A stretch of 51,013 nt of DNA from Paracoccaceae bacterium (GTDB lineage: Bacteria; Pseudomonadota; Alphaproteobacteria; Rhodobacterales; Rhodobacteraceae). The number at the start of each line of letters is the position of its first letter. The stretch's first letter is position 1. A model generated the notes under the pieces. That model was not told the DNA's origin. It was given only the letters and a program-made list of their open reading frames with translations, and searched no databases. The stretch covers positions 1 to 51,013 of the forward strand of contig JAPOXR010000069.1 of the NCBI GenBank assembly GCA_026706985.1, read 5' to 3'. A program made the translations under genes and the position numbers. Shown here piece by piece: positions 42,502-50,911 of the stretch.

Positions 42502-43260
42502 TCAGGCGGCCAGCGACTCAAGAATGGTCTTCGGCACAACATGCTTGGGAAATCCGTTCCATTCCACATCGTCGAGCAGCCGGCCATTCGACTTTGGCCG
42601 CGGGCCACCCCACTGTTTGAAGAAGAACTCGACTCCGTCGCGTTGGCAGACATCGCGTAGTCCGCGTGCCCATTCGGGCTGCATTGTCCGCGCTCCCGGA
42701 CCGCTTTCACCACCCACAATTGCCCAGGCAATGCGGCTCAGATCCACCTCTGCAATCGGACCGAGCAGCGGTTCGAACGAGATGAAGCGTGCCTCCGAGT
42801 TGATCGCTTTCAAGTGCGAGATTCTATTGATGTGAGCCGAATCCTCGACTGACACGCCGAGCCAGATATGATGCGGCACCGGTCCTTTGTCATAGCGCGC
42901 ACGGACGTAGTTCCGCATGAGGGAACTCCGCTTCGTCAGCACTTGAAAGACGTGCCAGTCGGCCCGCTCCATGGTGTCAAACACCCGGTCGACGAAGGAG
43001 CGGTCGACTTTCTTGTGGAACAGGTCGCTCATCGAGTTGACAAAGATCATGCGCGGCTTGCGCCACCTGGCGGGCTGCCCGAGGCGTGACGGCCAGAGTT
43101 TCAAGTCGAAGCCCTGCTGATACGGATGGCCGGCAACGCCACGCCAACGCTCCGCGAAGCGCTCCGCATAGCAGTTGTCGCATCCGGAGCCGATCTTGGT
43201 ACAACCGGTGACAGGATTCCAAGTCGCATCCGTCCATTCGATTTCGGATTTCTGTGCCAT
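42502..43260 (-). CDS. DUF5131 / phage Gp37-Gp68 family three-Cys-motif protein
   Basis: Predicted 252-residue protein of the family once called phage Gp37/Gp68 (DUF5131). The N-terminus SEIEWTDATWNPVTGC is diagnostic and leads into Cys20, Cys27 and Cys30 (CX6CX2C), the three-Cys motif. The pattern resembles a radical-SAM-like cluster site, but spacing differs from CX3CX2C and activity is unproven. Other motifs: FVNSMSDLFH, FQVLTKRS, WLGVSVED, and AIVGGESGPGARTM with FFFKQWGG. The gene is followed directly by tcmP, its usual partner. The full product looks intact although its partner is interrupted. Confidence 0.87.
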   Translation of the reverse strand: MAQKSEIEWTDATWNPVTGCTKIGSGCDNCYAERFAERWRGVAGHPYQQGFDLKLWPSRLGQPARWRKPRMIFVNSMSDLFHKKVDRSFVDRVFDTMERADWHVFQVLTKRSSLMRNYVRARYDKGPVPHHIWLGVSVEDSAHINRISHLKAINSEARFISFEPLLGPIAEVDLSRIAWAIVGGESGPGARTMQPEWARGLRDVCQRDGVEFFFKQWGGPRPKSNGRLLDDVEWNGFPKHVVPKTILESLAA

Positions 43261-43654
43261 TGCCTTGCCTCGTTTTCTTCACATTGTAGCACGGTTGACG
43301 CAGTTCGGACAATTTTCGTCATGGTAGGCTGAGGTGCCGGAACATCCTGTTTATCCATCCCGAGGATTGTGAAAGTCGTCAATTGCGGAGCGCAAGTGCC
43401 GCTCGACAGTCAAAATGACAGTTGAAGCGGTCATACCCTTACCGACCGATCACTTTTGTAGCTGTGCAGCTAAGCAGCGCCGACGGATTTGTGCAGACCT
43501 CCGCCGGACATTGCCTTGTGGCTGGCAATCGCCGAACTTATACACCAAACCCTTCGGAGGCCGCCGATTGCGCCAGGTGATACCGTTTATTCGCAGAACC
43601 GCAGACGGGTACGGTGCGACGTATGGCCTCAAATGAAACTGAGAGGATTCCGAC
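43261..43654. other. Intergenic region upstream of the potD-like gene
   Basis: About 390 bases with divergent genes on both sides, so promoters for both are expected. An inverted repeat GTAGCTG-T-GCAGCTAAG near 43456-43472 is imperfect. No clear -35/-10 pair was found. Frames here (such as 43415-43636) have no recognisable motifs. Confidence 0.4.
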
Positions 43655-44695
43655 ATGAATCATTTTAGAGCGGTTATTGCCGGTACAGCGGCGGTGCTGG
43701 CGGTGCCGGCATTGGCAGCCGATGACGGGCTGATTGTGCTCGACTGGTCCGGATATGAGGATCCCGGGTTTTTCCCGGCCTATGTCGAAAAACACGGCGA
43801 CAACCCGACCTTTTCGTTCTTCGGCGAGGAGGAGGAGGCGTTCCACAAGCTACGCTCCGGTTTCGGCGCCGACATTTCGCACCCTTGCTCGCAATCGGTG
43901 TCAAAATGGTATGATGCCGGCCTGCTTGAACCGATTGACCCGTCGCGGATTGATCGGTGGGATGAAATCAATTCGACCATGAAAGAGGCCTTCGTCTATG
44001 ACGGTCAATTCTATCTGCTGCCGGCTGACTGGGGTTCGACAGCGGTCACCTACCGGGCTGATCTGGTGGATGAAGCGGATGTGCAGTCATTGAATGTGTT
44101 CCTGAATCCGGAATTTGCAGGCCGTATGTCGATTGCGGACAATGTGGACGATGCCTATGCGCTGGCATTTCTGGCAACCGGACTTTCGGACTGGACCGAA
44201 GCCACCGTGGAAGATCTCGAAAAGGCCTCCGCGTGGCTGCGCCAGGCGCATCAGAATATGCGCACCTATTGGGCCGACGGCGCTGAACTCGCGCAACTGA
44301 TGTCAAGCGGCGAAGTCCTAGTGTCCTGGGCGTGGAATGAAACGCCGACCACGATGTCAGCCGACGGCGTTGATGTCCGTGCCAATCGGGAAACCGTTGA
44401 AGGTTCCTCTACCTGGTTCTGCGGATATGTTGACCTCGCCGATGGCCCCAATGACAGCGACAAAGTCTATGACTTCTTCAACGCATGGATGGATCCGCGC
44501 TCGACCGAATATATCGTCTATGAATGGGGATATGGGCATGGCAATCAGACCGCTATGGATGCGCTGGGTCCGGATGTGCTCGACGAAGTCGGACTGGGAA
44601 GCGTCAGCGTGCCTGTTCTGCACCAGACACCGATGAGCCACGTCATCCGCGAAGCGATGATCAAGGAATTTGAACTCATCAAAGCCGGCTTCTGA
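43655..44695 (+). CDS. potD: PotD-like periplasmic polyamine/amine-binding protein
   Basis: Predicted 346-residue solute-binding protein of the PotD/PotF cluster. Residues 1-22 are a signal peptide ending VPALAAD, with likely cleavage after the ALA. Mature features are LIVLDWSGYEDPGFFPAYVE (the usual strand with Trp), ADISHPCSQSVSKWYDAGLL, and PADWGSTAVTYRADL. An EVLVSWAWNETPTTM segment corresponds to the region that contacts ligand. It faces the potA-aat operon tail-to-tail across a hairpin, and so belongs to the same uptake system though on the other strand. Polyamines are the family norm; a quaternary or aminated ligand is equally possible given the Rieske neighbour. Confidence 0.86.
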   Translation: MNHFRAVIAGTAAVLAVPALAADDGLIVLDWSGYEDPGFFPAYVEKHGDNPTFSFFGEEEEAFHKLRSGFGADISHPCSQSVSKWYDAGLLEPIDPSRIDRWDEINSTMKEAFVYDGQFYLLPADWGSTAVTYRADLVDEADVQSLNVFLNPEFAGRMSIADNVDDAYALAFLATGLSDWTEATVEDLEKASAWLRQAHQNMRTYWADGAELAQLMSSGEVLVSWAWNETPTTMSADGVDVRANRETVEGSSTWFCGYVDLADGPNDSDKVYDFFNAWMDPRSTEYIVYEWGYGHGNQTAMDALGPDVLDEVGLGSVSVPVLHQTPMSHVIREAMIKEFELIKAGF

Positions 44696-44708
44696 ATTGA
44701 AGCCGGAA

Positions 44709-44735
44709 CTGCGGCGGCCTGAACGGTCGCCGCAG
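44709..44735. terminator. Bidirectional terminator hairpin between potD and potA
   Basis: CTGCGGCGGCC and GGTCGCCGCAG pair as an 11-bp stem with one G-U wobble and a TGAAC loop. It lies 13 bases after the potD stop and abuts the potA stop. No long T-run is present. Confidence 0.7.
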
Positions 44736-45818
44736 CTACAACAGAATGATTGAGTCGGCTTCCCAGCCGACCCGTATTCGCGCACCGGCGTCGAGCACCG
44801 GCCGGCCGGATGTATTGCGCATCGAGATCGTTACCGCATTTGATGCGCCATCCAGCCTGGCTTCGTAATAGGTCATGTCGCCGAAATAGGAGCGGCCGGT
44901 AATCTCACCCTCGACTTCCCGTGCGGCGCGGTCGGTTTCGTCAAACAGGATCGTCAGCAATTCCGGCCGCACACCGGCGGCTGGCTGATCGTCGGCGTTG
45001 TGCGATGCCTGGTCGCCGGCAAGTTCAACCTTGCCCAACCCCTCGATGCGCACCTCGATTCTGTCAGCCTGTCTACGCAGGATTTCCGCCCGCAGGAAAT
45101 TCATGCTGCCGATAAAATCGGCGACCTGCCGCGATTTGGGCCGCATATAGAGATCCTGCGGCGTTGAAAGCTGGGCAATCTGACCTTCAAACATGATGGC
45201 GATGCGGTCGGACATTGTCAGCGCCTCTTCCTGATCGTGCGTCACCAGAATGAATGTGATCCCGACAGCGCGCTGCAACTGCCTGAGTTCAAGCTGCATC
45301 TGCTCGCGGAGTTTCTTGTCGAGGGCCGATAGCGGTTCATCCAGCAGCAGTACTTTCGGGCGCATAATCAGCGCCCTGGCAAGCGCCACACGCTGCCGCT
45401 GGCCACCCGACAAAGTGTGTGCGGCCCGCTCCCCGAATCCCTCCAGGCTGACCATCCGCAGCGCATCATCGATCTGCCTCTGTAACTCATCCGGCCGAAG
45501 CCGCCTGCGCCGCAACCCGAATCCGACATTCTGCGCTACAGACATATGTGGAAAGATCGCGTAGCTTTGAAACACCATATTGGTCGGGCGGCGGTTTGCC
45601 TCAACGCCCCGCATCGGCTGGCCATCGATGAATATGCTCCCGCTGTCCGGCTCCTCAAATCCGGCGATCGTGCGCAGAAGAGTGGTTTTGCCACAGCCGG
45701 ACGGGCCCAGCAGCGAAAAGAATTCGCCCGCCTGAATATCAGCCGTCACACCGTCGAGAGCTGTCACGGTGCCGAATGATTTGGTCACCGAGGTCAGCTT
45801 GATCATCATCTCATTCAA
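44736..45818 (-). CDS. potA: PotA-like ABC transporter ATPase
   Basis: Predicted 360-residue ATPase of the spermidine/putrescine (CUT1-like) family. Walker A is LLGPSGCGKTT, the Q-loop MVFQSYAIFPHM, the signature LSGGQRQRVALARAL, Walker B VLLLDEPLSALD, and the switch His in VTHDQEEAL. The C-terminal 110 residues form a TOBE-type regulatory domain, with GVRPE and the SYFGDMTYYEARLDG segment. The start overlaps the potC stop (ATGA); two further ATGs within four codons are alternatives. It is the last gene of the aat-Rieske-potBCA operon and converges on potD. Confidence 0.9.
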   Translation of the reverse strand: MNEMMIKLTSVTKSFGTVTALDGVTADIQAGEFFSLLGPSGCGKTTLLRTIAGFEEPDSGSIFIDGQPMRGVEANRRPTNMVFQSYAIFPHMSVAQNVGFGLRRRRLRPDELQRQIDDALRMVSLEGFGERAAHTLSGGQRQRVALARALIMRPKVLLLDEPLSALDKKLREQMQLELRQLQRAVGITFILVTHDQEEALTMSDRIAIMFEGQIAQLSTPQDLYMRPKSRQVADFIGSMNFLRAEILRRQADRIEVRIEGLGKVELAGDQASHNADDQPAAGVRPELLTILFDETDRAAREVEGEITGRSYFGDMTYYEARLDGASNAVTISMRNTSGRPVLDAGARIRVGWEADSIILL

Positions 45819-46630
45819 AACAGGCCTCCCCGATCTGTGGCGCCGGTGCGCCTTAATCCCCGACGCCGGATGAATTCAGCCGAAACGAGCAATATCAGTG
45901 ATGCTGCGAGGAGTATTGTGCCGAGAGCCAGCACGCTGGGCAGCCGCGCCGGGAACCGCAGCAGACTCCAGATATAGACCGGAAGCGTGACTTCGGTTCC
46001 GGCAAGGAAAAATGCGATGATGAATTCATCGAGGGAAATGGTGAAAGCGATGAGCAGGCTGGCAATGACACCCGGCATGATCAGCGGCAGGCTGATGAGA
46101 CGGAAGGTCGACCACCTGGTTTCACCGAGATCGATTGCCGCTTCCTCGAGGCTGCGGTCGAGATTGTTGAAGGCCGTTGACAGCACCACCACACTGAAGG
46201 GTGTGCAGATCAGGACATGGCCCAGCACGATGCTCCAGAGCGAGAGTTCAAAGCCGAATTGTAGGATAACCACGAGCAGCGATACACCGACCACGATTTC
46301 CGGCAGCACCAGGGGAACCATGATCAGCCCCATAATTCCGCGTTTCATGCGGAACGCATATCGGCTTGCCGCACGGGCGGCGCATAATCCCAGCATTGTG
46401 CTGACAATGGCGGTTATGGCTGCGATCATGATGCTGTTGCGCACTGCGCTGTGCAGGGTTTCGGTCTGCCACAGCAACGCAAACCAGTTCAGCGTGAATC
46501 CTGAAAGCGGGAACGCCACAATGCTGCTGTCATTGAAGGAAAAAATCGGCAGCAACAATACCGGCGCATACAGGAACAGCAGATACACGCAGACATAAAG
46601 AGCCAGCCAACTGATGCGCATCCGGTTCAT
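45815..46630 (-). CDS. potC: PotC-like ABC transporter permease
   Basis: Predicted 271-residue inner-membrane permease with six hydrophobic helices. The cytoplasmic EAA loop is visible as LEEAAIDLGETRWSTFRLIS with LIMPGV following, and SLDEFIIAFFLAGTEV is characteristic of PotC. It overlaps potB and potA by four bases each. Together with PotB it forms the channel through which the ligand from PotD passes. Confidence 0.89.
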   Translation of the reverse strand: MNRMRISWLALYVCVYLLFLYAPVLLLPIFSFNDSSIVAFPLSGFTLNWFALLWQTETLHSAVRNSIMIAAITAIVSTMLGLCAARAASRYAFRMKRGIMGLIMVPLVLPEIVVGVSLLVVILQFGFELSLWSIVLGHVLICTPFSVVVLSTAFNNLDRSLEEAAIDLGETRWSTFRLISLPLIMPGVIASLLIAFTISLDEFIIAFFLAGTEVTLPVYIWSLLRFPARLPSVLALGTILLAASLILLVSAEFIRRRGLRRTGATDRGGLF

Positions 46631-47511
46631 GCCCGCTCCCGCAGATACCGGCGGCTGATTCTGACAAAAATGAGCGATATCGCTGTGACGATGAACATCG
46701 CTGAAACCGCCAGAGCCGCGCCGAGTGGCGGATTGTTCGCTTTCTTGAACTGCAGTTCAATCATGTTGGAAATCATCAATCCGCTTGGTCCGCCGACCAG
46801 CCGGGGAGTCACATAGTCGCCGACGGTCGGAATGAACACGATCAGTGCGGCGGCGAAGATACCGGGAAATGCCAGCGGCAGGGTGATGCTGAAAAACCGT
46901 TGAAGCGGACCGTCGCCGAGATCCGTGGCCGCTTCCAGGAGCGAGCGGTCGATTTTCTCCAGAGCGACGAAAATCGGCAGAATGGCGAATGGGGCCCAGG
47001 CATGGCTGAGGGTAATGACAACCGCATTCACATTATAGAGGATGAAGTTCAGCGGCTCGGAGATGATTCCCAACTGCAGCAGCGAGCCATTGACGACACC
47101 GTTATAGCCGAGGATCACTTTCCACAGAAAGATCCGCATCAGATAACTGGTCCAGAAGGGAATTGTGATCAGGAAAATCCACAGCGGTTTTCGCGCCGGT
47201 TCCACGCGGAAGGAAACGAAATAGGCAATCGGAAATGCCAGCGCCACGGTGACAGCGGTCACCAGCGCACTGACTGTCAGCGAACGCAGCATCAGCACAC
47301 GGTAGACCGGTTCCGTCCACACTTCGCGGTAATTGGCGATGGTGAAGGTCCGGTCGAGATCCAAATAGTTCTGGGTCCAGAAACTGAAGGCGGCAACCGC
47401 AGCCAGGGGTGCCGCCAGTAACAGCACGGCGTAAATGAAGGGTGGGCTGACAAGCGTCAGGCCGCGCCCGTCGGGGCTGCGCAGCCATGATCGGAGGCTG
47501 CCTGGACTCAC
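46627..47511 (-). CDS. potB: PotB-like ABC transporter permease
   Basis: Predicted 294-residue permease with six membrane helices. The EAA loop is LLEAATDLGDGPLQRFFSIT with LAFPGIFAA following. PTVGDYVTPRLVGG and NMIELQF are typical of PotB/PotH. The start is a GTG whose GTGA overlaps the stop of the Rieske oxygenase gene upstream, showing that oxygenase and transporter are translationally coupled. That coupling is unusual for a Pot system and suggests that the imported compound is the oxygenase substrate. Confidence 0.89.
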   Translation of the reverse strand: MSPGSLRSWLRSPDGRGLTLVSPPFIYAVLLLAAPLAAVAAFSFWTQNYLDLDRTFTIANYREVWTEPVYRVLMLRSLTVSALVTAVTVALAFPIAYFVSFRVEPARKPLWIFLITIPFWTSYLMRIFLWKVILGYNGVVNGSLLQLGIISEPLNFILYNVNAVVITLSHAWAPFAILPIFVALEKIDRSLLEAATDLGDGPLQRFFSITLPLAFPGIFAAALIVFIPTVGDYVTPRLVGGPSGLMISNMIELQFKKANNPPLGAALAVSAMFIVTAISLIFVRISRRYLRERA

Positions 47512-48686
47512 GCCAGACCGCCGGTGGAAGGCTCTTCCGCCAACTCCATTGCCGGGATCAGCGCCCGCAGATGGTCATGAAATGTTTTCATTCCGTATTC
47601 GAGGTTGGACAGGCAGATGCCATCAAAGGCGGATGAATGTACCGCTTCACTCGACCAGACCGCAAGCATCCGGTCTTCCTCGACCGCGTCGCGGTCGATA
47701 CGGCCGCTCAGGTAACGCGCCAGCCGCAGCGCCCGGCTCTCATCGGGATAGCGGTAAATGGCGCTTCGCTGCACGGTCCGGCGGGCGGAGATCGGGATTT
47801 CCTGGTAGAAGATCACGCTGTCCGGATAGAAGCCGAATACCAGATTGGGAAACATCCCGACATAGAGCCACAATGATTGATGGCTGTCCGGTAGCCAGTC
47901 GGCATGGGGAAGAATCCGCTTATAGCTGCGCACTGACCAGGAGCGGCCCGGACCGTCATCGAACGGACCGACCGACCGCGCGACCCCATCAATATAGGGT
48001 TCGTCGAAATAGCCTTTCCCGTAGAGATCATGCAATCCGGGATGGGCCTGGGCGACGTGATAGCCCTCATTGTCCACATCGCGGACCGATTTCCAGTTCA
48101 CTTCAATGGATTCGCAGTCAATCCTGCCCGATGCAGGCAGCAATTCCCGCAGCCGGTAATTCGAGACTTCGGCTTCGACCCGAGCCATGACGGACGCTAC
48201 CCCGGGCTGCGGCCCGGGCTTGAAACGGACAAAGACAAAGCTGTTCCAGATCTCCATTTCAACGGGTTTCAACCCCCACTCGTCATTGTCGAGCGGTGGA
48301 AAATTGTCGCGGCGCGCGATTCCCCGCAGGCTGCCGTCAAGATTGTAGCTCCAACCATGGAAGGGGCAGGCGATCACGCCCGGGCAGTTGCCGCGTTGAT
48401 GCGCCACGACCCGGGAACCCCGGTGACGGCAGAGATTATGGAAAGCCCGGATGACACCGTCGCGGCCACGGATGATCAATGCCCGTTCATCGGCGATATC
48501 GAATGTCATGTAATCGCCGATCCGTGGCACATCGCTGACATGGCAGACACATTGCCAATGGCAACGGAAGATCAGCTCATATTCGAGCCGCAGCAGTTTC
48601 TCAGAGAAATATGTCCAGCCGGGCAGCCCGGACCGATCCCAACTGTCGGGCAGGCCGGCGGCGGTTTCAACGCCTCTGTCAGGCAT
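47508..48686 (-). CDS. Rieske oxygenase alpha subunit, third copy, coupled to Pot transporter
   Basis: Predicted 392-residue Rieske oxygenase. The cluster ligands are C86-x-H88 and C107-x2-H110 (CRHRGS, CPFHGW). The iron site lies in VDNEGYHVAQAHPGL with His210 and His215, and the third ligand is probably in the WSSEAVHSSAFDG region. It differs from the two other copies: CPFHGW in place of CPYHAW and NEGYHV in place of ECYHC, so it belongs to another branch. The ATG at 48686 lies four bases after the aminotransferase stop, and an upstream in-frame ATG within that gene is rejected. The stop overlaps potB. No reductase gene is present. Confidence 0.87.
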   Translation of the reverse strand: MPDRGVETAAGLPDSWDRSGLPGWTYFSEKLLRLEYELIFRCHWQCVCHVSDVPRIGDYMTFDIADERALIIRGRDGVIRAFHNLCRHRGSRVVAHQRGNCPGVIACPFHGWSYNLDGSLRGIARRDNFPPLDNDEWGLKPVEMEIWNSFVFVRFKPGPQPGVASVMARVEAEVSNYRLRELLPASGRIDCESIEVNWKSVRDVDNEGYHVAQAHPGLHDLYGKGYFDEPYIDGVARSVGPFDDGPGRSWSVRSYKRILPHADWLPDSHQSLWLYVGMFPNLVFGFYPDSVIFYQEIPISARRTVQRSAIYRYPDESRALRLARYLSGRIDRDAVEEDRMLAVWSSEAVHSSAFDGICLSNLEYGMKTFHDHLRALIPAMELAEEPSTGGLA

Positions 48687-48690
48687 CCGA

Positions 48691-50097
48691 TTAAACCGGG
48701 TGCCAGCCTTCCTTGAGCAAATCATTGTGAACTTGCTCAATTGCCTGGCTGAGCCGGTTGACGACAATGTCAACTTCCTCACGCGAGATGACCAGCGGCG
48801 GCGACATAATGTTGAGCCGGCCGATCGGGCGCACCAACAGGCCCAGCCTCTCCGCCGCTCTGGAAATGCGCTCTCCGATACCCACCGATTCAGGAAAGGC
48901 TTCCCTGGTTTCCCGATTCAACACGTTCTCGACACAGCGCATGAGGCCGGCACCGCGCACATCACCAACCAGTTTCATGCCTTCGAGCTGCCGCAATTGT
49001 TCCCCGAAATAACGACCGATGGCGCGGGAATGGGCGAGGATATCCTCCCGTTCCATGATTTCGATATTCTTCAGCGCCGCCGCACAACAGACCGGATGGC
49101 CGGCATAGGTGAAACCGCTCGCATAAAGGCGATCCGGATCGCCTTCGGAAATAGTTTCATGAATCCGGTCCGAATAGATTGTGGCGCCGATCGGCAGATA
49201 ACCGGAGGACAGGCCCTTCGCCGAGCAGATAATGTCGGGGAGGATGCCGAACACATCTTCCGATGCGAACCAATGCCCCAGCCGGCCGAAGGCGGTCACC
49301 ACCTCGTCGGAGACATACAGGATATCATGGCGGGTGCAGACATCGCGCATCCGCCGCAGGTAGTCTTCCGGCGGAACCAATACGCCGCCGGCACCCATGA
49401 CCGGCTCAGCAAAGAAGGCACCGACCTTATCGGCACCGATTTCCGCGATCTTGTCTTCAAATTCCCGCACCAGGAAATCACAGAACCGGTTTTCATTCAT
49501 GCCATCCGGTGCCCGGTAAATATCCGGTTCCGAGATATGGTGGATCGTGTCTTCAATGAAGTTGAAACCATGGCGCCGATCCGCCGCCTTGTAACCGATC
49601 GACATCGAAGCGTAGGTCGAGCCGTGATAGGCTTGCCGGCGTGCGATCACATGGATTTTTTCCGGTCGGCCGGCACATTGCTGGTAAAACTGAACCAACC
49701 GGTAAGCGCTGTCGACCGCGGTCGATCCGCCGGTTGAAAAATACACACGGTTCAAATCACCGGGTGCCAGCTCCGCGAGTTTCGCCGCAAGCAGCGCCGC
49801 CGGTTCGTTCGACATGTCCGTGAAGGTCGAACTATAGGCCAGCCGACGCACCTGGTCAGCGATGGCATCGGCCATTTCCTCGCGGCCAAGCCCGATATTG
49901 GTGCACCATAATCCGCCGATGGCATCGAGATATGTTTGACCATTCGCGTCCTTGATCTCGCAGCCGCTGCCCTGATCGACGAACAGTGCGCCGTTTTCCC
50001 GGAAGCTGTCGAAATGCGTGAACGGGTGCAGAAAATGTCTGCGGTCCAATTCCCAGATTTGCCTTGCAGCGTCATTCTGCAGTGTCTGCACACCCAT
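48691..50097 (-). CDS. Class III PLP-dependent aminotransferase
   Basis: Predicted 468-residue omega-amino acid/polyamine-type aminotransferase. The N-terminal HFLHPFTHFDSF and GLWCTNIGLGREEMADAI are usual for this class, GGSTAVDSAYRLVQFY binds the cofactor phosphate, VSDEVVTAFGRLG carries the Asp that contacts the PLP ring, and SAKGLSSGYLPIGA holds the Schiff-base Lys. Relatives transaminate putrescine, beta-alanine, GABA or taurine with pyruvate or 2-oxoglutarate. It is the first gene of the operon, with AGGAG before the ATG. Its combination with a Rieske oxygenase and a Pot transporter suggests a route in which an imported amine is demethylated or hydroxylated and then deaminated. Confidence 0.9.
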   Translation of the reverse strand: MGVQTLQNDAARQIWELDRRHFLHPFTHFDSFRENGALFVDQGSGCEIKDANGQTYLDAIGGLWCTNIGLGREEMADAIADQVRRLAYSSTFTDMSNEPAALLAAKLAELAPGDLNRVYFSTGGSTAVDSAYRLVQFYQQCAGRPEKIHVIARRQAYHGSTYASMSIGYKAADRRHGFNFIEDTIHHISEPDIYRAPDGMNENRFCDFLVREFEDKIAEIGADKVGAFFAEPVMGAGGVLVPPEDYLRRMRDVCTRHDILYVSDEVVTAFGRLGHWFASEDVFGILPDIICSAKGLSSGYLPIGATIYSDRIHETISEGDPDRLYASGFTYAGHPVCCAAALKNIEIMEREDILAHSRAIGRYFGEQLRQLEGMKLVGDVRGAGLMRCVENVLNRETREAFPESVGIGERISRAAERLGLLVRPIGRLNIMSPPLVISREEVDIVVNRLSQAIEQVHNDLLKEGWHPV

Positions 50098-50911
50098 GAT
50101 TTCTCCTATCCCGGGGCCTGAAATCCCGTCGCCCTGCCAAAATCAGGGTCAGAACCCTTAACCAATAGTTGACCACAACGGCAAGTATGCATGCTGACAG
50201 ACATATCTGCGGACATCTGTCATATTTGCCGGCAATTCGGCGTCTGCCCTTGAGCCTGGAAAATGTGATCCCGGTCCAACGGCGAGATCGGCCAAGTTGA
50301 ATCGGTGTCCCGCGTGCCTTTATGCGGGGCAGTGCCTCTCACTTTGAGACCCGTCCTGCATCAACCACCTCAATCAACTCCTGTGTTCCTGTATTGTCGC
50401 TTCTGTGTCCGGCGGTGAGCCTGAGTTGAAGGGGATGCCCGGGCATCGGTGGGAAGATGAACGGCTACGGCCTCCGGAAGCGTGATCCGGTGTTACGCCG
50501 GCACGGCCGGACCCCTGAAATCATCTCAAGATGCGCTGTAAGCAATAGGATTGCGGCTTGGTATTCGTTCCGCCCGGTCATGCCCGACGCAGTAGTTTTC
50601 AAAGCCACCTTTTTTGCCGGCCGAAGGCTGGCGGCAGTGCGATGGGTCATGATTTGGGCGACATCGATCATGAGCATCTCGTTTTCCCCGCCACGCCGGC
50701 CGCCGGCTCAGAATCCCATATATTTGTGAGCAGATGCATTGATCCCACCCGAAATTGCCAAACCACCTGAATTCACGGAAAATCTCTGACCAACACCTAA
50801 ATACGGCCCCGAACCGGGTTAAAGAACAATCCGATCACGTCACCTGGTCGGGTTAACGAGTTACGTGCTGCAAATGTCAAAGGGCACCAGTCCAACTAGA
50901 GCGTGATGACT
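50098..50911. other. Long intergenic region upstream of the aminotransferase operon
   Basis: About 810 bases without a supported gene. It must contain the promoter of the minus-strand aat-Rieske-pot operon; an inverted repeat at 50195-50222 is the best operator candidate. The frames at 50457-50729 (plus) and 50465-50677 (minus) occupy the same DNA and have no family motifs. The right part leads into IS630-type sequence. Confidence 0.5.
50195..50222. promoter_or_regulatory. Inverted repeat, possible operator of the aat-pot operon
   Basis: TGACAGA and TCTGTCA form perfect 7-bp arms around 14 bases, about 100 bases upstream of the aminotransferase ATG. Spacing suits a dimeric regulator. No regulator gene is adjacent. 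Confidence 0.45.

Noticed and set aside
50457-50729. 90-codon plus-strand frame upstream of the aminotransferase operon
   Set aside because: No ribosome site, no motifs, an equally long frame on the opposite strand over the same bases, and proximity to IS630-type sequence.
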